Translations under genes and position numbers: made by a program
Source: Halicephalobus mephisto
Taxonomy: Eukaryota > Nematoda > Chromadorea > Rhabditida > Panagrolaimidae
Direction of reading: 5' to 3'
DNA: 48,092 nt
Assembly (NCBI GenBank): GCA_009193035.1
Contig: SWDT01000357.1
Location: 1-48,092 of the forward strand
Shown: piece after piece, positions 1 through 12,147 of the stretch
Numbering within the stretch: position 1 is the first letter of the stretch
Layout of the letters: the number at the start of each line of letters is the position of its first letter
The notes under the pieces: model-generated
What the model was told of the DNA's origin: nothing
The model's database searches: none
The model's input: the letters and a program-made list of their open reading frames with translations, nothing else

Positions 1-604
1 TGGCTTCAGAAAGCGCGGATTCTGAATCTTGCTCCAGAAGCCACTTCAGAAGACCGGACCTCGATTTTTCGCAATTATGCTCCCACACAATTCTGTGGAC
101 AAAAAATGAACAAAAAATAACAAGCCTCCGAGATTTGCCGTTTTGCCCTCGATTTCCCTCGAATTTCTCGCAAAACGCGTTATATCTATAATCTCAAAAG
201 ACTACTGTAGGCAAATGTACTTCCCTTGTGAGTAAAATCAGACAAAAATAGATTTGAACGAAAATCATGAAAATCAAATTTGTACTTTGTGCGACCGATT
301 TTATAGTTTATGAGGAAGCAAAAAGATCAATATCGGGAACAGTCAACAAGTTGGAATCAACTGATTGCAAAAGTCGATCATAAAATTGGTTTTTGATCGT
401 TGGTTAATTTATTTCTGTAATCGCCGGTCCTTGATATAGCAAATCCAAAGAATGAAGACAGGTGAACAATTCTCTGTGAGACCAAGCTTTAAGGAGTGCA
501 CACTGAGTGCAATCTTGTTGTTTTCGTCGAAACTCCCTCTAGCATTGTTGTTTTGTGCGATCTCCGTGAATTTACGTAATTTGTTTATTTTATCTGTACT
601 TGTA
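1..604. other. Upstream stretch without a gene
   Basis: No convincing exon is visible before the 5-oxoprolinase start at 616. The first 50 bases hold a short inverted repeat (TGGCTTC at 1-7, GAAGCCA at 37-43). The rest is AT-rich and presumably carries the promoter of the downstream gene. Confidence 0.5.
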
Positions 605-612
605 AGTTTCAG
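601..612 (+). promoter_or_regulatory. Probable spliced-leader trans-splice acceptor for the 5-oxoprolinase gene
   Basis: The sequence GTAAGTTTCAG ends at 612, three bases before the ATG at 616. No coding exon lies upstream, so the AG is best read as an acceptor for a trans-spliced leader. It supports the chosen start codon. Confidence 0.55.
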
Positions 613-615
613 AAC

Positions 616-3600
616 ATGAAGGAAGGAATCGGGTTCGGTATCGATCGTGGAGGAACGTTTACGGACGTTTTTGTGGTTTACCCCGATGGAACAACTAACA
701 CATTCAAACTGCTCTCTGAAGATTCGAACTACCTTGATGCTCCAACGGAAGCCATTAGACGAGTGTTATCACAATATGGAGGAACTGAAATTCCCAGAGG
801 CTCCAAAATCCCAACCTCGAACATCCGCTTCATCAGGATGGGAACCACAGTTGCCACGAACGCCCTGCTGGAGAGGAATGGTGAACGGACAGCATTGTTT
901 ATTACTGCTGGATTCAAGGATTTGCTCAAGATTGGAAATCAAGCGAGATCAAAGATATTTGATTTGGAAATTCTCAGCCCCGAGATGCTCTATCAAGAAG
1001 TCTACGAAGTACATGAACGAGTCCTTCTTGTTGACGAAACTTGCAAGATGAACATTCCTGGGGAGAGAAGGAAGGCAAATAACGGTCAAGAAGTAATTAT
1101 CGAAAAGGAACTGGACGAGAACGAATTGAGGTTGGCGCTTTCTGCAGCTGCTTCGAACGGTATCCGTTCCGTTGCTGTCGCCCTTCTTCATTCCTACATG
1201 TAAGTCTTTTTGAAATGTGATTTAAACGGATTTCTTTATTTAGTTACCCAGAACATGAAAAACTTGTACGGAAGATTGCTGGAGAATATGGATTCAAACA
1301 TGTCTCTATCTCCAGTGATGTCTCGCCTATGATCAAGATCGTTCCAAGAGGGTTCACGGCTACTGCGGACGCCTATTTGACGCCAATCATTCAGACTTAC
1401 ATTGAGAAATTCAAATCTGGATTCGAGAATAACCTTGAAGGGATCATTGTTGAATTCATGAGATCTGATGGAGGGTTATGTTCCATTCAAGAGTAAGTAC
1501 TTGGTATCATTGCTATAGGAAAATGACAGATCCTTTTAGTTTCGTCGGTTCTAAAGCCATTCTCTCTGGTCCTGCTGGTGGGGTTGTTGGAGTCTCCTAC
1601 ACTGCGTATGACAAGTCCACAGAAGCACCCATTATTGCCTTCGACATGGGAGGAACCTCCACAGATGTGTCTCGTTACGCCGGCCACTTCAACGAGATTA
1701 TTGAAAGTGAAACCGACGGGATTATTATCCTCTCGCCTCAACTAGAAATTAACACTGTGGCTGCAGGTGGAGGATCCAGACTATTTTTCAATAACGGTCT
1801 ATTTGTCGTTGGTCCTCAATCAAGTGGTTCTACCCCGGGACCGATTTGCTATCGAAAGAATGGATATCTCTCCCTCACAGATGCCAATATTGTTCTGAAC
1901 AGAATTGTTCCTGATTACTTCCCTAAGATCTTTGGACCGAAGGAGAATGAGCTTCTAGATCGAGAGGCAGCTGTTAAGGCGTTCGAAGAGCTGACAAAGG
2001 AAATCAATGGCTATATCAGCAAGAAAGGTCAACCTCAAATGTCCGTTCAAGATGTTGCCCTCGGATTCATTAAAGTTGCCAATGAGGCTATGTGTCGACC
2101 GATTAGGAGTTTAACTGAGGCGAAAGGATTTGATACTGCTCAACACGTCTTGGCCTGTTTCGGAGGGGCTGGAGGTCAACATGCGTGTGCTGTAGCTAGG
2201 TCATTGGGCATGAAGAAGGTGAAGATCCATAAGAATGCCGGAGTCCTCTCTGCTTATGGTTTGGTCTTGGCTGATGTTGTCGTGGAGAAACAAGCTCCGT
2301 TAATGAAAGCAATAAATTCGTCCTTTGACGAAGTCGAGAAGCTCTTCATGGATCTGACGGGAACTTCAAGGTCAAGTCTTAGATCCCAAGGATTCCAAGA
2401 TTCCGATATCAGGTTTGAAAGGATTCTCCATATGCGATACGAGAAGACCGATGCAATCATTCTTTGTTCTGATTCTGAGGACAAGTTCACTACAAAGGAG
2501 CACTTCATTGATGAGTTTCGGACCCAGTATATGAGGGAATTTGGGTTCGTTATTGATGACCGACCAATAATAGTTGATGATGTCAGGTAAGTCCATTGAT
2601 ATAGGGTGTCTCATATAAACATTTTTCTCTAGTTCCTTCACTCTAGAAGCTAGGAATTTAACACTTTTGTACCTAAGTAAGGTGACTTCAGAGTTAGCTT
2701 AATATATTGGATTTCTAGTTGTTAAACATTGTCTAGCAAAGATTTGTATGCAAGGAACAAATTCCAAATTTCTTTCTGAATTTATAAAGCATTGAAAATC
2801 TGTTTTGATTCTGCTTGTTTGATGTTTCAAAAAACATTTCAAGTAGCGAAACTTATCAGAAGAATAATTTGCGTAGGAATCTAATATAATTATAAAACTG
2901 TTTGTCAAAAGTTAATACAAGAAAATGCGTGATTATGCAAAATGACTTGAAAAATTAAACCGAAAGATGTTCTTCCATAGGGCAACTTATCTTTTTTATA
3001 AATTACTCTTTCAGAATCAGAGGAATCGGAACGCGATATCTTGCGGAGGGATCTGGTAAGCTTCCGCAGTCTAAGGGTGAACTAAGATCTATTGGATCCC
3101 ATTCTGGATTTTTCGAAAGTGGACCAGCGGAAATGCTGTTTTACAGTCTGTCGGATATGCTTTTCGGTGACATTGTTGAAGGTCCGGCTGTCATTATCGA
3201 CAAGAACTGCACGATCCTCGTTGAGCCTGGTTGCAAAGCTTATGTCACAGAATATGGCGACATTGAGATTGATGTAGAAGAATTCAAGCAAGCAAAGGAA
3301 GCTGATGATACCGTTAATTCAATCCATTTGAGCATTTTCTCCCATAGATTCATGAGTATTGCGGAGCAAATGGGTTCCGTCCTTAGAAGATCTGCGATTT
3401 CAACGAATATCAAGGAGAGATTAGATTTTTCTTGTGCCCTCTTTGGACCTGATGGTGGCCTCGTCGCCAACGCTCCACATATTCCCGTTCATCTTGGTTG
3501 TTGATTCTCGATTTTACCTTAATCTTGATTATTTGGTTTCAGGAGGCATGCAAGCAGCTGTTCAATATCAACTTCATTATCATGGAAAGCAAGGTTTGAA

Positions 3601-4979
3601 GCCAGGGGACGTTTTATTGAGCAATCACCCGACTTCCGGAGGTTCTCATTTACCTGATTTGACTGTTATCACTCCCGTCTTCCTTACTGGATCTCCTGAG
3701 CCGGACTTTTTTGTAGCAAATCGCGGTCATCATGCCGACATTGGAGGACTTGTTCCGGGATCCATGCCTCCTCATTCAGTGACATTACTCCAGGAAGGAG
3801 CGATATTCAAGCACTTTAAGATCGTCAAGGAAGGCAAGTTTCAAGAGGAAGAACTTGTGCAGTTGTTAAATGAACCAGCCAAAGTCCCCGGATGCACAGG
3901 AACGAGGAATCTGAGAGATAATTTGGCTGATTTGCGTGCTCAGATTGCAGCTAACCAGAAGGGGATCAATTTACTTCTTGAGCTAGTTAAATCGTACGGG
4001 ATTGACACGGTAAAGAAATACATGGGACATATTCAATCTACTGCGGAGATTGCCGTCAGATCAAAGTTGAAGAATGTGGTAAAAAGTTCAATGGATCCTG
4101 GTTTCCTGACTTTTACTGACGGGATGGATGATGGAACGATCATTAAACTGAAAGTTTCTATCAATGAAAAGACTGGTGACGCTTTGTTCGACTTCACAGG
4201 AACTTCCTGTCAGGTTTACTCGAGTACGAATGCTCCGAAGGCGATTACTATGGCCGCCATCATTTATTGTCTTCGCTGTCTTGTTGGTGAAGACATTCCT
4301 TTGAATCAAGGGTGTTTGGCTCCTGTGACTGTTATCATTCCTGAGAAATCTATTCTCGATCCAGATGAGGAAGCTGCAGTTGTTGGGGGAAATGTGTTAA
4401 CTTCTCAGAGACTCTGTGATGTTGTTTTCGGTGCCTTCCGTGCTGTGGCTGCAAGTCAAGGCTGCATGAACAATGTCACCTTCGGCGATGATACGCTTGG
4501 GTATTACGAAACCGTTGCTGGAGGGGCTGGAGCTGGACCTGATTTTAATGGACGGTCTGGGGTTCATACTCACATGACAAACACGAGAATTACAGATCCA
4601 GAGATTCTGGAATCGCGTTATCCGATCATCTTGAGGAGATTCTGCTTCAGAAAAGACTCTGGGGGAAATGGGGAATTCAGGGGAGGTGATGGTGTTGAGC
4701 GGCATCTGCAGTTCAGAAGAAATATGAAGTTATCGATTTTGACTGAACGTCGCGTTCTCGCTCCTTATGGGTTATTTGGGGGATCTCCTGGATCATGTGG
4801 AAGAAACATTCTGCTAAGGGCGGAGAAGAATCTTCGGATTAATCTAGGACCTAAGAATTCTATAGATGTCTACCCTGGGGTGAGTTGATTCCGATGTTTT
4901 ACAGTTGTGCTTAATCTGTCACGTTTAGGATATCTTTGAGCTGGAAACTCCGGGAGGAGGTGGATGGGGAAAGCCCTAA
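616..4979 (+). CDS. 5-oxoprolinase (ATP-hydrolysing), OPLAH-type
   Basis: Cytosolic enzyme of the gamma-glutamyl cycle that opens 5-oxoproline to glutamate using ATP. I read six exons: 616-1199, 1244-1492, 1540-2586, 3015-3496, 3543-4879 and 4929-4979. Phases agree at every junction and give about 1249 residues, close to animal OPLAH. The N-terminal hydantoinase A-type half opens with [15 protein letters not shown], then [14 protein letters not shown] and SGPAGGVVG. The C-terminal hydantoinase B-type half carries [17 protein letters not shown] and [10 protein letters not shown], and ends in the glycine-rich tail [18 protein letters not shown] acceptor sits three bases before the ATG. The third intron (2587-3014) is unusually long for this gene and I see no exon in it. 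The gene converges on ELL. Family assignment is secure from the motifs and full-length collinearity. Confidence 0.95.
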
Positions 4980-5019
4980 GGTCCTGATTGTCGGGAACTA
5001 CCTACTCAACTAACTGGAA

Positions 5020-5025
5020 TTTATT
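5020..5025 (-). terminator. Poly(A) signal of ELL
   Basis: AATAAA on the minus strand, about 70 bases past the ELL stop codon. It lies between the two convergent stop codons. Confidence 0.5.
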
Positions 5026-5094
5026 ACTTTCTCGTCTAAATATAATAACTTCACCCAGTTTAAACAGAAACCGTAAGAATTTGTAGGCGAAAAA

Positions 5095-7902
5095 TTATTG
5101 ATGCTGTTGCAGACTTTGTGAATAAAAGGCATCCATCCGATCACGCAAAATTTGGATTGCGTTTGTCATGTTTGCGACAGTACGACGTTGATTCCGATAG
5201 GAAGCATCATTTATACAGTGGGTGGCGTATTTCCGAATCTTTTCCTCCAGCTAAAATAAAGTTATAAGAAATATTTATGAGGTGTTGCCTTACATTGACT
5301 CGTTCAGAATCTGTCTTGGCATTGTTCATTCTTTCTACGAGGGTTCTTAAGTCGTTTTGTACAGTGAGAAGATGATTGTAAGCCTTTTCATAGAGTTCGT
5401 AGTATTTCTGTAATGAATTAGTTACTTTAAAACAGATGGAAGCGAAAGTTACCAGTTCGTGTTCGTTGTAGATTTTGGCATCTGATTTGCTCTTAATTGG
5501 CGGATATTTCTGTTCATAATTCTTTGAAGGCTTCACTGGGTCAGAGAACATTCCTAGAAGTTCTCTCAACGGTATAGTTTTCAAATCTTGAAAGCCGTTG
5601 GATTCCTTTTGTACTTCTCTGTTGATTGGCTTACTCAATTTCTCCGGAGTCTTCATGGTCAACTTTTCTGATTCGGGATTTTTAGTCTTTTCTGGCTTCT
5701 TCGATTCTGTATTTGGAAGCTTTTCTGCCTCCCGATCTTTCGTCTTCTTAGAATCCATAGATGAATACCCGGATTTCATCTTCTTTTCTGAATCCTTTTT
5801 CTCAGACTTCCTAGGTACAGTATAGTCGACCAATTCTTTTGGTTTTTTAATTTTTTCTTCTTTTCCCTTGGATTTTTCCTTCTGTTTATCCTTGGTCTTC
5901 TCTTTGATCTTATCATGAGAATGTTTCCCCTTCTCATATTTTTCTTTTTTGTGGTCCCGCTTGTCGCACTTATCGGGATTATTTGTCCCGTTAGTCTTTT
6001 TAAGCTGAGCACTTAAACCTTGGTCTGTCCTGAGGTCACTTGAACTTTCCGTTTTTATTGATGGAATTTTTTCTTCCTTCGACTCGATTTTCGACACTTC
6101 TTTGTCTTTTTCCCGGGATTTGGATCCAGAGTCAACTAGCTTTCTTTGACTGCTTGCTGAGCTCGGGGCTTCCGTCTTCAAAACCGGTTTGGCCAAAGGT
6201 TTTTCATCTGTCTCGCTGCCATCCGGAAATGATTTGTCGCCACTGGCAAAACTAAACAAGCACAATTAAAGTGACATACTGAAGCTAAGGAACAAACCTA
6301 TCAGAAGTCGCAGAAGAAAAATCATTAATCTGATGAGATTTTAATGATTTTCCTTGTTCATTGTATTTCGGCTTGGTTTCACATTTTTCCGTTCCATTCG
6401 GCTGAATTACGTTCTCCGTCTTATTCATTCTAAAAAATTAATGGGGTATTTCAATCTTCCATAAAATGACACCTACCGAATGTTGGTTAATTCTTGTTGT
6501 TCTTGGACTACCGTACGGGTTTTCTTGTTTGGAGGAGATCCGTCAATGAACCCGGCTGATTTGAAGTTCTCCATCAGGTTGTTCTTCCTTTTCTGAGTCG
6601 AAGACGGAGGACTGAATCCATTTTCCTTCGAATTCAACTGGCTCTGATCAACAGGAGACGGTGTAGAACAAGTACTCCCATCAGAAGCTATTTCTGGAGA
6701 TGTTGTGGAACTGTTCATTAACGGAGATGTTGTTGATTCTTTTTTCGTCTTTGCTTTCGGAGCCATCAAAGGTCCACGAGTACTTGCCCTCAAAGGAGCA
6801 AAGTTAATTCCAGCCTCCAGATTCGTCTCGGCCAGGGCCCTTTCTGCCTTGGAACGTTCTTCTGGAGAAAAGAAGGGCCAATTGAGATCCACTTGGTCAT
6901 GATACTTTGGAAGCAACATTAATTTTGTCGGATTACGGTACTCCTCAGCGACTTCGCAAATGATCTCTCTAATTTTTCTCTTCGCAGTATCAGATTTGAC
7001 GTCGGATGGTAAGCCTTGTGAGAGTATATAGTCCACAATCTCGTTCTGTGTCGAGAATTTTCCACAAATAATGTAATGAATAATCTGTTCCCTGAATGGG
7101 GAATCCTTTGAACTTTTTACAGTCCTCATTGGAGGAGACGTTTTGGGATTTAACCGCAAGTGAGACGAACTAGCAACAGTAGACAACGTAGACCCGTTTC
7201 TTGGACTTGGAATGGAAGATTTTCCGGTAATTCTGCCTTAATAGATAATCGGTATTGACTACAACAATAGCCAAACTTACTTTTGAAATCATTCAATTTC
7301 CTGTTGCCAGGCTTGATCGGACCTTGCAGCATCTAAAAACACTTATCAATGAACTCGATTTCCTGATAAAGCAATGAACCTGTGTTTTGCATTTGCTGGA
7401 TTCTTTTTCAAGATGCTTGGAAACAACCTGAGCCTTCTCTCGACTTGTTTGGAAAGTTTTTTCGGTCGGTTTGACCTGTGCCCGCATGGAAATATTGGCA
7501 ATATCATTATACGCGTTTTGATCCCTTTGCAACACTCGGAAAACTGTCCCGGATACCCGTTGAAGATAACAATCAAATTTAATAGACGTTGATGAACTAG
7601 TTTTTATTTCGATCGTGATACCCTGAAAAATCGGTTGAATAAGGAAGGATAAATAAATAAACCTTTCGATCGACGTGGACGAGGACTTCATGATTCTGTT
7701 GGCAGGCCCTTTGGAGGCTTTCGAAGCAATCGTCCGTGAACTTGACCGAGATCGCTTGTTGCTGTGGGGAATTCTGAAGTCTGAGAATACTAGTGTCAGT
7801 GAAGTTGGCGATCTTGGAAGATGTCCCCAAGGAACTGAATCTGGTACTGGTTTGGTGTTCGTTGATACCCGATACATGCTGAGGTTCTTTACGGCTTAGC
7901 AT
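5095..7902 (-). CDS. ell-1: RNA polymerase II elongation factor ELL
   Basis: Elongation factor of the super/little elongation complex that suppresses Pol II pausing. I read eight exons: 7902-7663, 7622-7380, 7332-about 7281, about 7236-6477, 6429-6298, 6251-5453, 5407-5294 and 5250-5095; about 831 residues. The N-terminal ELL domain includes SVKFTDDCFESLQRA and, in exon 4, the winged-helix-like part (SPFREQIIHYIICGKF ... WPFFSPEERSKAERAL). A long Lys/Glu/Ser-rich linker follows. The C-terminal occludin-homology region holds YYELYEKAYNHLLTVQNDL and ends SQSLQQHQ. Exon 1 is preceded by GTTCTTTTAG at 7928-7937 with a 25-base leader, likely trans-spliced. The junction between exons 3 and 4 has two equally long solutions (see findings). 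The symbol follows the C. elegans orthologue by inference. Confidence 0.88.
5121..5126 (+). terminator. Candidate poly(A) signal of 5-oxoprolinase
   Basis: AATAAA on the plus strand, 142 bases beyond the 5-oxoprolinase stop. It falls inside the antisense of the last ELL exon, so the two 3' ends probably overlap. Confidence 0.4.
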
Positions 7903-7927
7903 CGACCCTGAACCATCTGGATTATTA

Positions 7928-10900
7928 CTAAAAGAACACATCAAAACGCGAATTTTTAAGCAAACAAGAAATTTATTCAAAAATATCAAAACGTCAACAC
8001 AAGTCATTGCTGCAAACGACTATTTTTGTCTGGATGAATGAAGACGGCGTGCTATATTTGAAATTCCTTCCAAAAGCAGATCAATAGAAGAAAAAATGTC
8101 CGCGATGTGAAAAAATCACTAGACAGGATTGAAGAGAGCTGGTCAATCGCGGGAAGGAATGCGCTGAGGTTAAATTTTTGATCCAAACTTGATCGCAGCA
8201 AACCAGAAATAAAAATTATGAAATTTGTTCAGGTCCATTTTTATTTTAACTTTCGTCATCAGAGCTCAAGTTCTTTGGATACTGATAACAGATCATTGAT
8301 TTGTCCTTGTGATCTACCAGCTAGAATGTAGAAAAAATTTCAAAGTGATTAATCTTAGAGCATCGGGAAATACAGTAATCAGTTGGGGATTATAAATTCA
8401 TAAAAATCTTCGCTTTTAGAAGGATAAAGAAAAACTAAAGAAGAAAATCAGGATTTGTCAATTTCACATTTAAGATTAATGAGACGAATTTTTCTTTCTC
8501 AACGATTTATTTTATAAAAATGCTCGTCCGTTCCAGAACGATAACAATAAAAACACAAATAAGAATGATATTTCAAAAGGAATCAATATTAAAACCAAAT
8601 AGTTCACAAAAGCCAAAATAATGCACGAGAATTATCTCGAGGAGAGAATGCAGCAGAGGACAGACATGCAGGTCCTGCTATTGAACAACCACAAGTTTGT
8701 TTCGAGGTCAATACTCATAGAGAATCCGTACATCTATCAAAAGAAAAGGAAACTACTGCTGATTGAGCTCAATTGGAAAAGATGGATAGATAGACACACG
8801 GTTTTAACACTCCAAAGAAGGAATGCATGCACGTCGACGACCAAGCGTGGGCGAAGCGCAAAACTAGACGGATAAGGAAAATAAAAAAACCAGCCGACTG
8901 CAAAAGAAACAACTAAAAGATAATATTAATCGGTAAATTCGAATTCGAGTGAAAGACTAGACGAAAGTAGAACAGTACAAAATGGGAAAAACTGATCTCT
9001 TTAGTCTATTTCCCCATAGATCGTTGGATTATAGGTTTCCCATAAAATTCATCAGGGAAAGTGAACTAATACTTTTACATGGGGAAAACTGTTCCAAAAT
9101 TATAAAAGTGGTGGGCAACAAGCCGATAGAAAATCACATGAAAAAGAACTTGATTTTTGGAAATAAATTTTGATCGTTGAAGTTAATTCCGTTCCAAAAT
9201 AAAGTATTTTCGTTGGATGAATAACAATAAAAATAAAGATGATTCATAATTTTCGACAAATTACTAGAAAATCATTTGCAACTGCATTTGAAAATCGCGG
9301 AATGGCAAATAACGACTACACGTGACAAACGTTAAAAATAAAGAGGAACTATTTCTCTCTCGTAGGTCTTGAACTGATTTACGAAAAAATCTGTTGATTC
9401 TTCCTCATTTTAGACAGCTGTTTCATCGACAATTGGTCTGTCTATAATAATTCAGCAGCTCATGAAAGGTGCTGCCGATGGTTGAATTCTGTTCTCTCCA
9501 TTTGAGAGACAAATCGAAAAATCATCGAGAGAAAGATTCATTCCTGTCTTCGGACGCACTTTCTTCTCTACAGTCAGACCAACGAGACAATGCGCAACAA
9601 ACGAGTCGATGAAATACGCGTAAACGGCTTGTGTACCTACTTTTACTTCTTTCTTAAATAAAAATGAATTGACAGACGTAAAAGACCCAACGAAACAAAA
9701 AATCAAGAATAAATATGAAAATTATTTACGAAAAAAAGAATAACCAAGAATTTGCAGGAATCCCGAAAACCTCCGATAAGAAGCTGATCATCTTGGATTT
9801 CATAATGCAGACAGTTTTTTCGCTGTCTGCATTTTTCATGGTTCTTTGCCGCCAGCAAAAAGATATCTCATCTGGTTGGTCTCTGCGAGTGTTCGTTCCT
9901 TCACTGATCGCTCCTCCAGAGACTTGCATGCTCAACCTGCTGGAATATCAAACACCGGTCTCCCAATCGGGGAATCCGCGTTCCTTTCAGCATCGTTATC
10001 TCTTAAGCTGAATTCCTTCGCTTCCCTTCCAACTAGAAAAACCTTGTTTCGCGCGATTCTTGTCGACAAAAGCATGTCTTTTGAACTCAAACCAAGTGTT
10101 CTCCACAATAGATTTCGTCACAAGACTAAGTACCGGATGTCGGTGAAGTAATAAACATCTTGATAAGATTATACATTAATGGTTCTTTCTTTAAAACCTA
10201 TGAAAAATTGTGCAATTTAAATGAAATATAAGACCATTCTAAGTTATCTATACGTTGTTTTAAAAGATTTTAATTATTCGGGTATTTGAGATAAACAAGA
10301 CCAGAAGTTTATTTTAAACAATAATTTCTTAGGCAAAAGTATATATTGATATCATATTTTTTTCATCTAACAATCATACGGAACTCTCAATAATGAATTT
10401 TATTCCCATTTTTGTTGATCATTTTGAAAACTCTGTCAATCACCAAAATGACTCGACTATTGATGTTTTTCGAAAATATTCTTTCAACAGTCAACAATGG
10501 CTTTTTTGAAATCATTAACGTCGAAAGTCTTTCAGTCAGTGGAGTCGGTGGTATTTGTAGTTATTAAGACCCTTGAGATTAACTCTCTATCAAAAAAGAT
10601 AGTCCTAAAAGCAAAAGTAAAGTGAATCATAAATAGTTTAAAATTGCAAGTTTCCAGTTTTTGCTCATGTTCTGTCTTGGAAACAATTGTTTGGAACTTT
10701 GAACCTCTTAAAAAATTAGGGTTAAGAAGCTCCTTGGATTATGTTGCAATTTTAATATTCGGAGATAAAGAAATTTGATAGTGATTTTATTAACAGTACT
10801 ATTCAAGATACTGATCCCATATTTGTCTTAGATATTCATTGTAGATGTAGGAGAACTTGAAAATTTTCACAATATTCATTACTAATTTTCTGGATTTGAT

Positions 10901-12140
10901 TTCTATAAATAATCATGTTTTTGTTTATATTTTTCCCAGCCTTTGAATGACGAAATCCTTTGACGATAGATTCGTAAAGCTCCACGGATTTTCAAGCAGT
11001 ATCGACATATCTCGCCTTGTAAGTAATAAACTGCTTACAATAAAGCATAACACAGTAGGAACGACAGACACTAATCACATAAGCAAGTCTTAAATCAGAT
11101 CAATATATAATTACATTTTTAATACTGGACTTTGAATTTCATAGATTTTCCTACATAATTCCCAAGTTTTGTTTCAGCAGTAATCCATTATGCTCCATCA
11201 TACGATAATAACAACTAATTTGAATTCATAAATAAAGGTTATAATTCGATATATTTTTTTCAAATTATTTAAATGTCTTAGTAAATGAAAGAAAAACCAC
11301 AGCAATGTTATTAGTATCAGAAATCTTGATGTCATCTATATTTTTCTCCAGCATACTGTCGCTAAAATTCTCTTCATTATAGGTTTGCTTCATAATGATT
11401 AGATTTTTTAAAAGTTGTACGAAACAGGGAGAATGATCCTGATCATGTATCCTTTTCGAACGCACGTAACTATTTAATTTGAAGGTAGTTTCTACTTGTA
11501 TCTGGGAGAATTCGGTTTTCCATGGTCCTTAGAAATCCAGTCAGAACTCATTTCGTATTTTACGACAATTACTAATGATTTCATTTCGTAAAAATAAAAT
11601 AATATTTTCCTTCCCTTGTTCTATCATCAACTGCATTAAATTTTTAAAAATCGATTTTTCTAAAAACAACCATTGCGAAATTCATTGTTTGAACGTGCAA
11701 ATTGCCATTTCCTTGTTTTGGATATAGGAACATCAACTTTTGACGACTCAACATCCTTGTTTCGAAAGCCGAAGAAAATTTTTTTCAGTTTTCTTTGTTT
11801 CCCCAACATCATTTTGAAAGTCCAAATTTTAGATTTGAAATCAGAAATTGATTGACCGAATATGATTGATTTCCAATAAGGTCAGATTTTTTTCTCAGAA
11901 ATTTTTTGTACTTTTTAGCGGGAAATGCCTATATTTGGCGATCGAAAAAGATTCGTGCGATAAGGGCTATCTTAGTTTCATCCACGTTTTTTGCAACAAT
12001 ATAGCTGATGATCGTGTTATCAAGCACCTGGTCATCTTAGGAACCAACGTGTAGCGACCAGTTGTATAGTCCACTTGGTGGTCTTTGTCCTGTTCCCGCA
12101 GCGAACGTTTTTCGTTTTTTGTTGACGAGTTTCGTTTTCA
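7928..12140. other. About 4.2 kb without a convincing gene
   Basis: Open frames here are short, lack family resemblance and do not join across plausible splice sites. Two patches (roughly 8620-8880 and 9440-10150) are visibly richer in G and C than their surroundings, and the second contains a perfect hairpin. A minus-strand AATAAA lies at 8511-8506. An unannotated minus-strand noncoding transcript is possible. The stretch from about 10150 to 12100 is AT-rich and shows nothing I can name; its end should hold the peroxiredoxin promoter. Confidence 0.4.
9805..9832. repeat. Perfect 10-bp hairpin with 8-base loop
   Basis: ATGCAGACAG at 9805-9814 is followed by TTTTTTCG and then its exact reverse complement CTGTCTGCAT at 9823-9832. 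The stem is too short for a standard miRNA precursor. It sits in the GC-richer patch between ELL and the peroxiredoxin. Confidence 0.6.
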
Positions 12141-12147
12141 GTTAGAA

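Noticed and set aside
9846..10151. 101-codon plus-strand open frame
   Set aside because: Composition fits an untranslated GC-richer patch; no domain, no acceptor or leader, and overlapping open frames on the other strand.
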